From contig NZ_JAAAMU010000003.1 of NCBI RefSeq assembly GCF_009909195.1, forward strand, positions 124,001 to 188,000: a stretch of 64,000 nucleotides of DNA, given 5' to 3'. The notes below the pieces were generated by a model, which had not been told where the DNA came from, ran no database searches, and saw only the letters and a list, made by a program, of their open reading frames with translations. The position numbers and the translations under genes were made by a program. Positions within the stretch are counted from its first letter, which is position 1; the number at the start of each line of letters is the position of its first letter. Of the stretch, positions 52,320 through 61,827 are shown piece after piece. This DNA comes from Paenibacillus sacheonensis (lineage in GTDB: Bacteria > Bacillota > Bacilli > Paenibacillales > Paenibacillaceae).

Positions 52320-53646
52320 CGGCTTTTGGACGGTTGTCGGCTTCACGGCGAAGAATAAGCTGCGGGGCAAGGCGTTTCTCGTGACGACGCTCATCATCGC
52401 GGTCATCATGAGCATCGGCATCAACTTGCCGTATATCATTTCGCAATTCAGCGGCGAAGGCAAGGCAACGGTCGTCGGTTACCTGGACAGCACGGCGGAT
52501 AAAACGTCGTCGCAGTTATTCACGCCTACGCGCATCGCCGATATGCTGAACAAATATTACGGCGCGCAGGAGAAGCCGGAGCTGAAGATCGTGCCGATCG
52601 CGGATGCCGGCTCGGCCGATGCGAACGAGAAAGCGCTGAAGCAGGCGGTGTCCGACGATGTCATCGACGGCTATCTGGCGTTCACGCCCGATCCGGAAAG
52701 CGGCTTCCCGGCCGTGACGTACAAGTCGGAGAGCCTGATGGAGTCGAAGGTGTCGCAGTCCCTGAAGACCTCGCTGCAGGCCGTGAAGATGGATGCGGTC
52801 ATTAACGGCGGCGGGCTCAGCAAGGAGCTGAAGGCGCTGCTGACGAAGCCGATCGAGCTCAACACCGTCCAGATCTCCACCGCCGCCGGAGCCGGCTCCA
52901 TCGACGGGCAGGGCAAGACGACGGAGCAGCAAGGAATGGATATGGCGACGGTGTACGTCATTATCTTCATGCTGTTCATGGCGATCATGATCAGCGGTCA
53001 AATGATCGCGAGCGAGATCACGGCGGAGAAGAGCTCGCGCGTCATGGAAATCCTCATTACGAGCGTCGCGCCGCTGAAGGCGATGTTCGGCAAGATTCTG
53101 GGCATGTTCCTCGTCGTGCTGCTGCAGCTGGCCGTCTACGTCGTCGTCATCGTGATCAACATGACGCTGCCGCAGAACGCCGACAAGCTGAGCGAGTTCG
53201 GCATCTCGCTGAACGAGATCGATCCCGTCCTGCTCGTCTACGCGGTCGTGTTCTTCCTGACCGGCTTCTTCCTGTTCGCTACGCTGTTCGCGGCGGTCGG
53301 CTCCATCGTCAGCCGTACGGAGGATCTCGGCCAGGCGGTGCTGCCGATCACGATGCTGTCGCTCGCGGGCTTCTACATCTGCATGTTCGGCGGACTGAAC
53401 AATCCGGGCTCCATGCTGATGAAGGTGTCGTCGTTCATCCCGTTCTTCTCGCCATACGCGATGGTCGTCCGGCTCGGACTGTCCGACCCGCCGCTCTGGC
53501 AGGTATGGTTATCTGTTCTGATCCTGCTCGTGACGATCCTGATCGCAGGCTGGCTGTCCGCGAAGATCTACCGCGCAGGTGTGCTCATGTACGGCAAGAA
53601 GCCGTCGATGAAGGAATTGTTCAAGGCGATGCGGGCTTACCGGTAA
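52312..53646 (+). CDS. ABC-2 exporter permease, NatB/YhaP-like
   Basis: A 444-residue membrane protein. One helix near residues 20-40 is followed by an extracytoplasmic domain of about 180 residues (GYLDSTADKTSSQLFTPTRI ...) and then a block of five or six helices from about residue 220. Between them is the motif ASEITAEKSSRVMEILITSVAPLKAMFGKILG, diagnostic of NatB/YhaP permeases. AGGTGAGA precedes the ATG. It closes the operon; a hairpin lies about 110 bp downstream. NatB relatives export sodium or drugs, so the substrate is open. Confidence 0.92.
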   Translation: MNNGFWTVVGFTAKNKLRGKAFLVTTLIIAVIMSIGINLPYIISQFSGEGKATVVGYLDSTADKTSSQLFTPTRIADMLNKYYGAQEKPELKIVPIADAGSADANEKALKQAVSDDVIDGYLAFTPDPESGFPAVTYKSESLMESKVSQSLKTSLQAVKMDAVINGGGLSKELKALLTKPIELNTVQISTAAGAGSIDGQGKTTEQQGMDMATVYVIIFMLFMAIMISGQMIASEITAEKSSRVMEILITSVAPLKAMFGKILGMFLVVLLQLAVYVVVIVINMTLPQNADKLSEFGISLNEIDPVLLVYAVVFFLTGFFLFATLFAAVGSIVSRTEDLGQAVLPITMLSLAGFYICMFGGLNNPGSMLMKVSSFIPFFSPYAMVVRLGLSDPPLWQVWLSVLILLVTILIAGWLSAKIYRAGVLMYGKKPSMKELFKAMRAYR

Positions 53647-53752
53647 GAGCTTCCGAGCTTCTCCTGTCGTTGCCCGCCGTCGTGTCGTCTGTCGCGAGTT
53701 AAAGGAACGACTGCGTGACCAGATTATACGAATAATCGATAGTAATAGTAAT

Positions 53753-53793
53753 GAAGCCGGTAGAATCAGATCTTGATTCTTCCGGCTTCTTCG
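53753..53793 (+). terminator. Hairpin, probable terminator of the GntR/ABC operon
   Basis: GAAGCCGG (53753-53760) pairs with CCGGCTTC (53782-53789), and AGAATCA (53762-53768) with TGATTCT (53774-53780), separated by one T-T mismatch. The following sequence, TTCGATTT, is only weakly T-rich. Confidence 0.6.
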
Positions 53794-53969
53794 ATTTCCA
53801 AGGTCGCTCCGCATCGCCGGTTATATAAGCAGTCGCTCGGCAGTGGATCCAAAAATCTTATCGTGAAATAATCCAAGAAATAATAGATTCAATACATTGT
53901 CGCCTATGTAAACGATTGACATACTTAGGTTGAATTAACGAATCGGCAGCTATGGCAGGTGATAGGAAG
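53794..53969 (+). other. Leader region of the two-component locus
   Basis: AT-rich DNA containing TTGACA at 53916-53921 but no acceptable -10 at 16-18 bp. I see no repeat or operator that stands out. The promoter of the two-component operon must lie here but cannot be placed. Confidence 0.3.
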
Positions 53970-55535
53970 ATGTATAAGGTACTTGTTGTGGATGACGAAC
54001 CATTGATGCTGGAAGGCTGGAAAACGATGGTGGACTGGCAAGCTTGCGGCTACGAATTGAGCGGTACGGCGACCGACGGCGAGGAAGCGCTTGCCCTGAT
54101 CCGTGCTTGCGATCCGGAACTTGTCATAACCGACATCCGGATGCCCGTTCTTGACGGAATCGGGCTGATTCGGGCGATGAAAGAAATGGGCTGCGGCGCC
54201 AAAACGATAATCGTCAGCGCTTATTCCGAGTTTGCCTATGCTCAAAAGGCGCTTCGCTATCAAGTAGACCGTTACGTATTGAAGCCTCTTCTGACCGAGG
54301 AAATTCACAGCCTGCTGCTCGATATGGCTGCTTCATTGGAGGATAGGAGGCTGACGGAGGCGTCTGCCTCCAAGATGCAGGCAGACGCTGCCGCTGACGC
54401 TATAGTCGGCTTGCTCGGCAACGGAGGTCCGGCGGCTGTCGATATGGCGACGCGGCTTCTTGGCGTAAACGAACGAACGCGCTTCCGTCTGATGTTGGCC
54501 GACTCGGTCGGTGGAAGCGACGAATCCGAGCCTGGCGGAAACCTTCCTATCGCTCTGATGAAAACGCTAACCGAGGCATTAATCATGGACGGCGTGCGAG
54601 CCTGGGCGTTCGAGGAGTCGCCGGGCCTAGCAGGCCTTCTGATTATCGATAACGATCTGAACGAGGAACAATTCGAAGCTTGGTTGGAGGAAGCGCTCGT
54701 CAAGAAAGGATGGCCGCCCAGAGAGCTGGCGCTATACTGCAGCGAAACGTCTATCGGACTCATGACTGTTCCGGATCTCTACCGGCAGGCACTGGAAATT
54801 CGGAGCCGGGCGTTACTTGGATCGCATGCAGGCATTCATAGTTATCGGGCACGGAAGGCTGCCGGCCAATGGTGCTTGGAAGATATGACCGCATATGTGG
54901 GGGCACTGCTTCAAGCGATCGAAACCAACGATCCGGCGGGCATCGATCGCTCCGTGGATGAACTGGCTAGACTGTTCGACAGGACGGGGGCCCAGGAAGG
55001 CTGGAAGATCGCCGTTCGCCATATTCGCGGCGAGCTGCTCCGTCGATACGCGGAACTGGGAGCAGACCATAGGGAGGCAGCCGATTGGCTTCATCAGCTG
55101 CTGGACGGGACCGAATCAGCCGATACGGCTTCGTGGACGAGAACTTCGCTGAAGCGGTTGTCCATGAAGGCGACCGAGCAGTTTGCGGTGAAGGAAACGT
55201 CGGTCCGGGCCAACGGAAGTGCTATAACGGAGGCCGTCGAGTACCTGAAGCAGCATTACCGCGGGAAAATCCGGCTTCAGGAGCTGGCCGGTCGGTTCCA
55301 TCTCAATCCGACGTACTTCGGGCAGCAGTTCAAACGGGAGACGGGCCATAGCTTTCACGATTATATCCATCGCCTTCGGGTCGATGAAGCCTGCAAAATG
55401 CTTCGCAGAACGGATATGTTGGTGTCGGAGATTGCATCGGCACTCGGTTATCACGATACGGAATATTTCACCGCAAAATTTAAAGCGCTTTCAGGGGAAT
55501 TGCCCTCCTCTTATAAATACAAACGACAAGGGTGA
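53970..55535 (+). CDS. Response regulator, YesN type (receiver plus AraC DNA-binding domain)
   Basis: A 521-residue regulator. The N-terminal receiver domain (residues 1-120) has VLVVDDEPLMLEGW and phospho-acceptor Asp55 in LVITDIRMPVLDG, with Lys in YVLKPL. A long middle segment of unassigned fold (about 130-400) follows. The C-terminus has two AraC helix-turn-helix units (LQELAGRFHLNPTYFGQQFKRETG and VSEIASALGYHDTEYFTAKFKALSG). AGGTGATAGGAAG fits the ATG at 53970. YesN proteins activate polysaccharide transporter genes on command of a YesM kinase, here encoded next with a 5 bp gap. Confidence 0.92.
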   Translation: MYKVLVVDDEPLMLEGWKTMVDWQACGYELSGTATDGEEALALIRACDPELVITDIRMPVLDGIGLIRAMKEMGCGAKTIIVSAYSEFAYAQKALRYQVDRYVLKPLLTEEIHSLLLDMAASLEDRRLTEASASKMQADAAADAIVGLLGNGGPAAVDMATRLLGVNERTRFRLMLADSVGGSDESEPGGNLPIALMKTLTEALIMDGVRAWAFEESPGLAGLLIIDNDLNEEQFEAWLEEALVKKGWPPRELALYCSETSIGLMTVPDLYRQALEIRSRALLGSHAGIHSYRARKAAGQWCLEDMTAYVGALLQAIETNDPAGIDRSVDELARLFDRTGAQEGWKIAVRHIRGELLRRYAELGADHREAADWLHQLLDGTESADTASWTRTSLKRLSMKATEQFAVKETSVRANGSAITEAVEYLKQHYRGKIRLQELAGRFHLNPTYFGQQFKRETGHSFHDYIHRLRVDEACKMLRRTDMLVSEIASALGYHDTEYFTAKFKALSGELPSSYKYKRQG

Positions 55536-55540
55536 TCTGG

Positions 55541-57340
55541 ATGCGAAGAAGTCAACCTGCAGTTCTAAGCGTAGTCAACGACATTCCTCTGAAATACAAA
55601 TTTCTGCTTATTTATTTGTTATGCGTGCTTCTTCCGATCATAACGATCAACATCTTTTTCTATCAGCAGAATTCCGCCGATATTAAGATTCGGGAAAAGG
55701 ATAACTTGCGCAAGTCGATCGAACGGGCATCCGGCGAACTGCTTGGCATGATAGACGAAAGCGTCGCTCTCAGCCGATCGCTCGCCGGCGATGATTCGCT
55801 TTACAAAGCACTCGATCGCACCTATATGTCGCCGGTCGATTATTACGAAGAATACGACGATTTTCTGCGGGGGAAGCTGACCCGCTACATGTCTCCGAAT
55901 ATTTTGGAAGTGCGCATTTATACAAATAACACTACCATACAGACGGGCGCGAACTATCATGTGATCAGCAGCGTCCCTGAGGATCTTCCTTGGCAGGAGC
56001 AATTAAATCAATCAAACGGGGATATTCTGGTTGTTGCTTACGATGACAACGGCTTTCATCCGACCAAACGGATCAGTGTCGTCAGCAAGATGCACAACTT
56101 TCCCCTCTATTCCAATTATGCCAAATACCTGCGAATCGATTTGAACATCGATAAGATGGACAGCATCCTGAATCGCGAGCTTGACAGCCTGCAGCTGAGA
56201 CTCATCGACGACCGGAACCAAGTTGTTGCCGCCAGTGCAGGAGCCGAAGGTTCTGAGGTTTCGGCCGTTCAGGGTTCGCCGCTCTCGGATACTCCCGCAA
56301 GCTCCGGGTACGCGATGGAGGAAGCGATCGGGAATTACAGCTACGTGAAGGGCTGGAAGCTAGTCGGAATCGCGGATACCCGGCACATTGACAGTTTGCT
56401 TGCTAACGCCCGGCACTCCATTATATGGCTTGCGATCATTAGTACGGTAGTTCCTTCTCTGCTTATTTTCATTATCCTTCGATCCTATCATTATCGGGTA
56501 AAGAAACTGTCCAGGCATATGGAGAAGTTCCGAAATGAAAGATTCGACCTGCTCGACATCCAGGAAGGCCGCGACGAGATCGGGAGCCTGATTCGCACCT
56601 TCAACGTCATGACGGGGAAGATTACCTCGCTCATCAACGATGTCTACAAGCTGGAAATCAAGCAAAAAAACCTGGAGCTGGAACGGGTGCGTACCGAACT
56701 ATCCATGCTGCAAAACCAGATGAATCCGCATTTTCTGTTCAATACGCTTAATGGGCTACTGGTCGTCTGCACGAGGAACGGGTATTCCGACGTGACGGTA
56801 ATCATAAAAAACTTGTCTCTGCTCATGCGGCAGCTGCTTAGCCGGGCGGATGACCTCGTACCGCTTCGGGAGGAGTTGGAATTGACGTCCATGTACTTGC
56901 AGATCGAGACGTTCCGTTTCGGCGACCTGTTCGAGTATTCCTTCGATATCGATCCAAAGGCCTTTCTGCTGTACGTTCCGCGAATGAGTATTCAGACGCT
57001 GGTCGAGAATGCTTGCAAACACGGGCTGCAGGCACGTAAGGACAACCGCTCGATCAAGGTGACCGCGAAGCTGACCGAACGGGCGCTTGAGATTAATGTC
57101 ATCGATAACGGCGTAGGCATGGAGGAAGCGAAGCTGAAACAGCTGATGGAGAACGTGAGGTCGGATAAGGGGATGGATGGTCATGTCGGTATCCGAAACG
57201 TCTACCGGCGATTGGAGCTGTATTACAACGAGAGCGTCCGGTTTCGAATCAGCAGCGATCCCGAAAATGGGACCGAGGCTGGCTTTCACATTCCGCTCTC
57301 GCGGCTTGAAGCGGTAGAAGAATTAAAGAAGGAAGTGTGA
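55541..57340 (+). CDS. Sensor histidine kinase, YesM type
   Basis: A 599-residue membrane kinase. TM1 is near residues 17-38 (FLLIYLLCVLLPIITINIFF). An extracellular dCache-like sensor spans about 40-280. TM2 is near 288-310 (IIWLAIISTVVPSLLIFIIL). A HAMP linker leads to the His_kinase/HATPase module: the phospho-acceptor is His397 in QMNPHFLFNTLNGL, the N-box is TLVENACKHGLQ and the G-box INVIDNGVGME. AAGGGTGA serves the ATG at 55541. It lies between two response-regulator genes and should sense an extracellular sugar directly or through a binding protein. Confidence 0.93.
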   Translation: MRRSQPAVLSVVNDIPLKYKFLLIYLLCVLLPIITINIFFYQQNSADIKIREKDNLRKSIERASGELLGMIDESVALSRSLAGDDSLYKALDRTYMSPVDYYEEYDDFLRGKLTRYMSPNILEVRIYTNNTTIQTGANYHVISSVPEDLPWQEQLNQSNGDILVVAYDDNGFHPTKRISVVSKMHNFPLYSNYAKYLRIDLNIDKMDSILNRELDSLQLRLIDDRNQVVAASAGAEGSEVSAVQGSPLSDTPASSGYAMEEAIGNYSYVKGWKLVGIADTRHIDSLLANARHSIIWLAIISTVVPSLLIFIILRSYHYRVKKLSRHMEKFRNERFDLLDIQEGRDEIGSLIRTFNVMTGKITSLINDVYKLEIKQKNLELERVRTELSMLQNQMNPHFLFNTLNGLLVVCTRNGYSDVTVIIKNLSLLMRQLLSRADDLVPLREELELTSMYLQIETFRFGDLFEYSFDIDPKAFLLYVPRMSIQTLVENACKHGLQARKDNRSIKVTAKLTERALEINVIDNGVGMEEAKLKQLMENVRSDKGMDGHVGIRNVYRRLELYYNESVRFRISSDPENGTEAGFHIPLSRLEAVEELKKEV

Positions 57341-57342
57341 AT

Positions 57343-58884
57343 ATGTACAAAGTGCTGCTGGCCGATGACGAACCGCTCGCCCTCGAAGGGTTGAAGATCA
57401 TGGTCAATTGGGAAAAGTGGGGCTTTCGGATCGATCGATTGTGCCGAAACGGCGAAGAAGCGATCGAACATATTCGCCTAAACCCGCCCGATCTAGTCGT
57501 GACGGACATTCGCATGCCCGTACTGAACGGGCTTGAACTGATCGATGAGACGCGTCGCTCGGGTAACCGCTCCACCCTCTTCGTCATAGCGAGCGGATAC
57601 GACGATTTCGATTATGCGAGACAGGCGATGAATTTAGGCGTCAAGCATTACTTGACCAAGCCGATCATCGAGTCGGAGGCGGACGAGGTGCTGGAGCGAA
57701 TGCAGAATGAGCTTTGCGAGACGGAAAAACGCATGCTCATGCGTACCGGTGCGGATCGTTATGCCGTGAGGCGAGCATTGTCCATGCTTCTCTTCGGCGG
57801 CGAGGAAGCGAATCGGCAGGAACTGATGCGCACGCTGAAGCATCTGTCCAGCCAAGCGTCTAATTGGACCTACGTGCAAGTGCGGATGGAGGAAGAAATG
57901 ATGGGCAGTGCCCGCGAGGTCGCCTTGCGGATGGCCGAAGAAAACGGCCGCAGTTACGTAATCGATAGAGCGGGAGGTTCGTTCGGGCTCATACTCGGCT
58001 CGGATCAAGCGGACAATGAAGGCGTCGACGCTTTCGTTGAGCGTCTGCATGCAGCCATGCGAGCCGCAGCATTCGGACGAATCGAAATCGCGGTCGGTTG
58101 CGATGTCGATGATCTGAACGATTTGCCAAGGTCCTACCGCAGCGCCATCGAGGCTGCGCGGTTTCTTTTTTTCGGCGGTACTCCCATCGTTCATTACGCG
58201 AAAATCCAGGGTCAAAAGCTGTCTTTCGATCCTAGGGAGCTGAAGGCGGTGGACATCATCGTCGAGACAATGGAGAACGCTCGTCCCGACGATCTTGCGT
58301 CTGCGATCCGGGAAGTGTTCCGCACGTTCGAAGAGCGAATGGTTCAGCCAGAGCTGGTTCGCATCTTCGAGACTCAGGTCATGCTGGCCTGCGCATCTCT
58401 ATTCAAGCAGTTAGGCGGAGATCCCGATGAAATGCGCATGTTATGGGATTCCATCTCCGATGTGGAGCATGGCAAACATTTGCAGAAATCGACGGACACG
58501 TTGATTGCCTTCTGCCTGAAATGCCAAGCCGCCGTACGCGAGCTGCAGGAAATGAACTGCGGAGGGACGCCGGCGAAGGTGGCCGACTTCTTGCGCCGCC
58601 ATTACAAGGAGACGTTCACGATCAAGGAGATTGCGGAGCGATTCTATATAAACCCCGTCTATTTAGGTCAATCGTTCTCGCGCAAATACGGCATAGGCAT
58701 TCTCGACTTTATTCACGATATTCGTATCGAAAAAGCGCAGCAGCGGCTCCGGGAAACGAACGAAGCCTCCTGTGCGATCGCCGAAGCGCTCGGCTATCGA
58801 GGCTATCAGCATTTTCTGAAGCAGTTCGAGAAGCGGATCGGCATGAAACCGTCTGATTATCGGCTTCATCATTTTTCCAAGTGA
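57343..58884 (+). CDS. Second response regulator, YesN type
   Basis: A 513-residue regulator with the same plan as the one at 53970. Its receiver has VLLADDEPLALEGLK and Asp55 in LVVTDIRMPVLNG. An unassigned middle region (about 130-400) and two AraC helix-turn-helix units follow (IKEIAERFYINPVYLGQSFSRKYG and AIAEALGYRGYQHFLKQFEKRIG). AAGGAAGTG precedes the ATG at 57343, two bases after the kinase gene ends. It immediately precedes the sugar ABC transporter genes. Since the two regulators differ throughout their middle regions, they are not a recent duplication. Both may accept phosphate from the one kinase. Confidence 0.92.
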   Translation: MYKVLLADDEPLALEGLKIMVNWEKWGFRIDRLCRNGEEAIEHIRLNPPDLVVTDIRMPVLNGLELIDETRRSGNRSTLFVIASGYDDFDYARQAMNLGVKHYLTKPIIESEADEVLERMQNELCETEKRMLMRTGADRYAVRRALSMLLFGGEEANRQELMRTLKHLSSQASNWTYVQVRMEEEMMGSAREVALRMAEENGRSYVIDRAGGSFGLILGSDQADNEGVDAFVERLHAAMRAAAFGRIEIAVGCDVDDLNDLPRSYRSAIEAARFLFFGGTPIVHYAKIQGQKLSFDPRELKAVDIIVETMENARPDDLASAIREVFRTFEERMVQPELVRIFETQVMLACASLFKQLGGDPDEMRMLWDSISDVEHGKHLQKSTDTLIAFCLKCQAAVRELQEMNCGGTPAKVADFLRRHYKETFTIKEIAERFYINPVYLGQSFSRKYGIGILDFIHDIRIEKAQQRLRETNEASCAIAEALGYRGYQHFLKQFEKRIGMKPSDYRLHHFSK

Positions 58885-59021
58885 CCCGATTATGCTGCAG
58901 CCCTCCGTCTGGCAGCTTAAATTAAGGGGGCATAGAACTTAATTCTGATTATGTTGCAAACGCATACATTTCCCCATAATGAAAGAAGCAAGAAGAACCG
59001 AATTAAGAGGAGGAGCATGAC

Positions 59022-60743
59022 ATGGGGGTTGTGAAAAGAAAGACTCTTTGGGGCTCGTTATCGCTTGGAATTACGCTCAGTCTCGCGCTTGCCGGCTGCG
59101 GCGGTAATACCGACAACAGCAATGCCGTCGTGAATCAGGGGACGAAGGATCCGGCATCTAACGCTGCAAATGCCGATAACGGTTCTGCCGCGACGGCATC
59201 CGATGATTTGAAACCGATTACCATTTCGGCTTTCATCGGCTCGCCGAACCAGCAGCCGACAGCGGACAATCGAATTTATAAAAAGATCCAGGACGAGCTG
59301 GGCGTGAAGCTCAACATGGAATTCCTGGTCGGAGACCTGCAGCAGAAGCTGGGCGTTATGATCGCAGGCGGGGAATATCCGGATCTGATTAGCGCAGATC
59401 CGAAGCTGGTAACGGCAAAAGCGGTTATTCCGCTCGAGGACTTGATCGATAAGTACGGGCCGCACCTGAAGGAGCACTACGCGGCGTATTGGAACCGAAT
59501 GAAGGATTCCAGCGACGGCCATATTTACTGGCTGCCAAACTACGGCGCCTACACGGGCGAGACGCATAGCAATTCTTATTCGGGCCCGGCCTTCTGGATT
59601 CAGAAAAACATTCTCAAGGAAGCGGGCTACCCTACGCCGACAACGTTGGATGATTATTTTAAGCTGATCAGCGACTATGCGGAGAAGCATCCGACAATCG
59701 ACGGCCAGCCGACGATCGGCTACACGACGCTGGCTTACGGCTGGCAGACGTTCGGGCTGCTCAACGCGCCGGAGCATCTAAGCGGCCATGCGAATGACGG
59801 CGGCGTCGTAGTCGACGATGGAGTCGCCAGCGTATTCGCTACGGCGGATATCGCGAAGACGTATTACAAGAAGCTCAACGACGTCTATAACCAAGGCTTG
59901 ATGGACAAAGAAGCCTTCGTTCAAAACGCCGACCAATATAATGCGAAGATCTCGTCCGGCCGCGTGCTCGGCATGTTCGACCAGCACTGGAACTTCCAGG
60001 GGGCCGAGAATGAACTGGTCGCCCAAAACAAGATCGGCGAAACCTACGTCGGCTTCCCGCTGACTTACGACGGAGTCAAGGATCACTACCTCGACCGCGG
60101 CGTCATTAACTTGAACAACGGTTTCGGCATCAGTAAGGACGCCAAAGACCCGATTCGCATCATTAAGTTCCTCGACGCGCAGCTGGACGAGAAGTGGCAG
60201 AAGATTTTGCAGTGGGGAGAAGAAGGCGTCGACTACCAGGTTGACGAGAACGGCAAGTTCTTCCGCACGCCGGAGCAGCGCAAGCAGCAGGAAGATCCGG
60301 CTTGGAAGCTGGCTAACAAAGCCGAGGCCTTGCTTGGTTATGCGCCGAAGATCGAGGGCACTTACAGCGACGGCAACGCTACGGATGCGGGCAGTCAGCC
60401 GGACGAGTTTTACGCTTCGCTTAAGCCGGAAGATAAAGAGCTGCTCGACGCTTACCATCATAAGACTTGGTCGGAGTTCTTCTCCCCGGCCCCGGAGAAT
60501 CCGGTTTATTATCCGGCATGGCAGATCGACCTCATCGACGGATCCGATGCTTCGGTCGCGAACAAGCAAATGTCTGACGCTTCGCTTAAGTATCTGCCGA
60601 GGGCAATCATGTCCAAATCGGATAAATTCGATTCCGTCTGGCAGGACTACGTGAACGCGTACAAGAAAATCAACGTGAAAGCTTACGAAGATCGGATTAA
60701 CGCGCAAATTCAGTGGCGGATCCAGAATTGGACCAGCAAATAA
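59022..60743 (+). CDS. Sugar-binding lipoprotein of a CUT1 ABC importer (LplA-like)
   Basis: A 573-residue extracellular binding protein. The signal peptide ends in the lipobox LALAGC (Cys26), then an Asn/Ser-rich linker runs to about residue 60 before the large binding domain (ITISAFIGSPNQQPTADNRIYKKI). Its size and the WLPNYGAYTGETHSNSYSG region fit the LplA/YtcQ group that binds oligosaccharides. AAGAGGAGGAGC precedes the ATG. It follows the two-component genes after a 137 bp gap and is probably their main target. A terminator-like hairpin separates it from the permease genes, favouring excess binding protein. Confidence 0.93.
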   Translation: MGVVKRKTLWGSLSLGITLSLALAGCGGNTDNSNAVVNQGTKDPASNAANADNGSAATASDDLKPITISAFIGSPNQQPTADNRIYKKIQDELGVKLNMEFLVGDLQQKLGVMIAGGEYPDLISADPKLVTAKAVIPLEDLIDKYGPHLKEHYAAYWNRMKDSSDGHIYWLPNYGAYTGETHSNSYSGPAFWIQKNILKEAGYPTPTTLDDYFKLISDYAEKHPTIDGQPTIGYTTLAYGWQTFGLLNAPEHLSGHANDGGVVVDDGVASVFATADIAKTYYKKLNDVYNQGLMDKEAFVQNADQYNAKISSGRVLGMFDQHWNFQGAENELVAQNKIGETYVGFPLTYDGVKDHYLDRGVINLNNGFGISKDAKDPIRIIKFLDAQLDEKWQKILQWGEEGVDYQVDENGKFFRTPEQRKQQEDPAWKLANKAEALLGYAPKIEGTYSDGNATDAGSQPDEFYASLKPEDKELLDAYHHKTWSEFFSPAPENPVYYPAWQIDLIDGSDASVANKQMSDASLKYLPRAIMSKSDKFDSVWQDYVNAYKKINVKAYEDRINAQIQWRIQNWTSK

Positions 60744-60765
60744 GTGAAGCAATGATAGGCTGCCG

Positions 60766-60800
60766 AAAGCATCGGCGAACCGCCGGTGCTTTCTTTTCTT
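60766..60800 (+). terminator. Partial terminator between binding protein and permease genes
   Basis: AAAGCATCGGCG (60766-60777) and CGCCGGTGCTTT (60781-60792) form a 12 bp stem (one T-G pair, loop of 3), followed by a TTCTTTTC tract. Read-through would be needed for permease expression. Confidence 0.75.
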
Positions 60801-60845
60801 TTCTTTTCGTACTACTTGCCGGAAGAAAGATAGGAGGAGAGAACG

Positions 60846-61814
60846 ATGGCGAGCGCCCCGAAAGCCGTTTCATCCAAGACGGCCGTGATGACTGCCGCAC
60901 CCAGATCGTCCCTATTGAAACGGATGCGCAGCCAGAAGCAGCTGATGATCATGTCGCTGCCCCTACTGCTTTATGTCCTTTTATTTAATTACTACCCCAT
61001 TTGGGGATGGCTGCAGGCTTTTCAGGACTACAAGCCGGCGTTACCTTTTTCCCAGCAGGATTGGGTCGGTTTTAAGCAGTTCAAATTCCTTTTCAAAGAC
61101 GATACGTTTCTGCTGGTTCTGCGCAACACAATCGGCATGAGCTTCATCAATCTCGTGCTCGGATTCGTTACGGCGATCGTGTTCGCCATTTTGCTTAATG
61201 AAATCAAGAGCAAGCTGCACAAGCGCACGATACAGACCATTTCCTATCTTCCGCATTTTCTGTCGTGGATTATCGTAACGGGCCTCGTTGCGAATGCGCT
61301 GTCCGTGGACGGCGGCATCGTCAACGTGGTGCTCATGAAGCTTGGATTCATTCACGAGCCGATCATGTGGCTCAGCAAGCCGCATTACTTCTGGGGAATT
61401 GTAGGCGCCTCCCATGTGTGGAAGGAAGTCGGATGGAATGCCATTATATACCTGGCGGCTATTACGTCCATCGATCCCTCGCTTTACGAAGCGGCGGAGA
61501 TCGACGGGGCGAATCGATACAGGAAAATGCTCAACATCACGCTGCCGGGAATCAGGTCGATCGTCATTATTTTACTGATCATGAATCTCGGCTGGATTCT
61601 GGATGCCGGCTTCGAAGTGCAGTACCTGCTCGGCAACGGCGTCGTCGTCGACTGGTCGCAGACCATCGATATTTTCGTGCTGAAATACGGCCTGCAGATC
61701 GGCAACTACTCGCTTGCTACCGCAGCGGGCATATTTAAGAGCGTAGTCAGCATCACGCTAATCTTTGTGGCGAATACGATTGCCAAACGCTTCGGCGAAG
61801 ATCGATTGATATGA
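60846..61814 (+). CDS. Sugar ABC transporter permease, LplB type
   Basis: A 322-residue permease with about six membrane helices after a 35-residue basic N-terminal tail (SSLLKRMRSQKQLM). The coupling motif is EAAEIDGANRYRKMLNITLP, a good match to the EAA consensus. WLQAFQDYKPALPFSQQDWVGFKQF near residues 60-80 is typical of LplB-like CUT1 permeases. GGAGAG precedes the ATG. Its partner is the gene starting 13 bp downstream; the ATPase is not encoded here. Confidence 0.93.
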   Translation: MASAPKAVSSKTAVMTAAPRSSLLKRMRSQKQLMIMSLPLLLYVLLFNYYPIWGWLQAFQDYKPALPFSQQDWVGFKQFKFLFKDDTFLLVLRNTIGMSFINLVLGFVTAIVFAILLNEIKSKLHKRTIQTISYLPHFLSWIIVTGLVANALSVDGGIVNVVLMKLGFIHEPIMWLSKPHYFWGIVGASHVWKEVGWNAIIYLAAITSIDPSLYEAAEIDGANRYRKMLNITLPGIRSIVIILLIMNLGWILDAGFEVQYLLGNGVVVDWSQTIDIFVLKYGLQIGNYSLATAAGIFKSVVSITLIFVANTIAKRFGEDRLI

Positions 61815-61827
61815 GGAGGGCAAACCG

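Noticed and set aside
53916-53921. TTGACA as -35 of the two-component operon
   Set aside because: No acceptable -10 lies 15-19 bp downstream, so I do not call a promoter.
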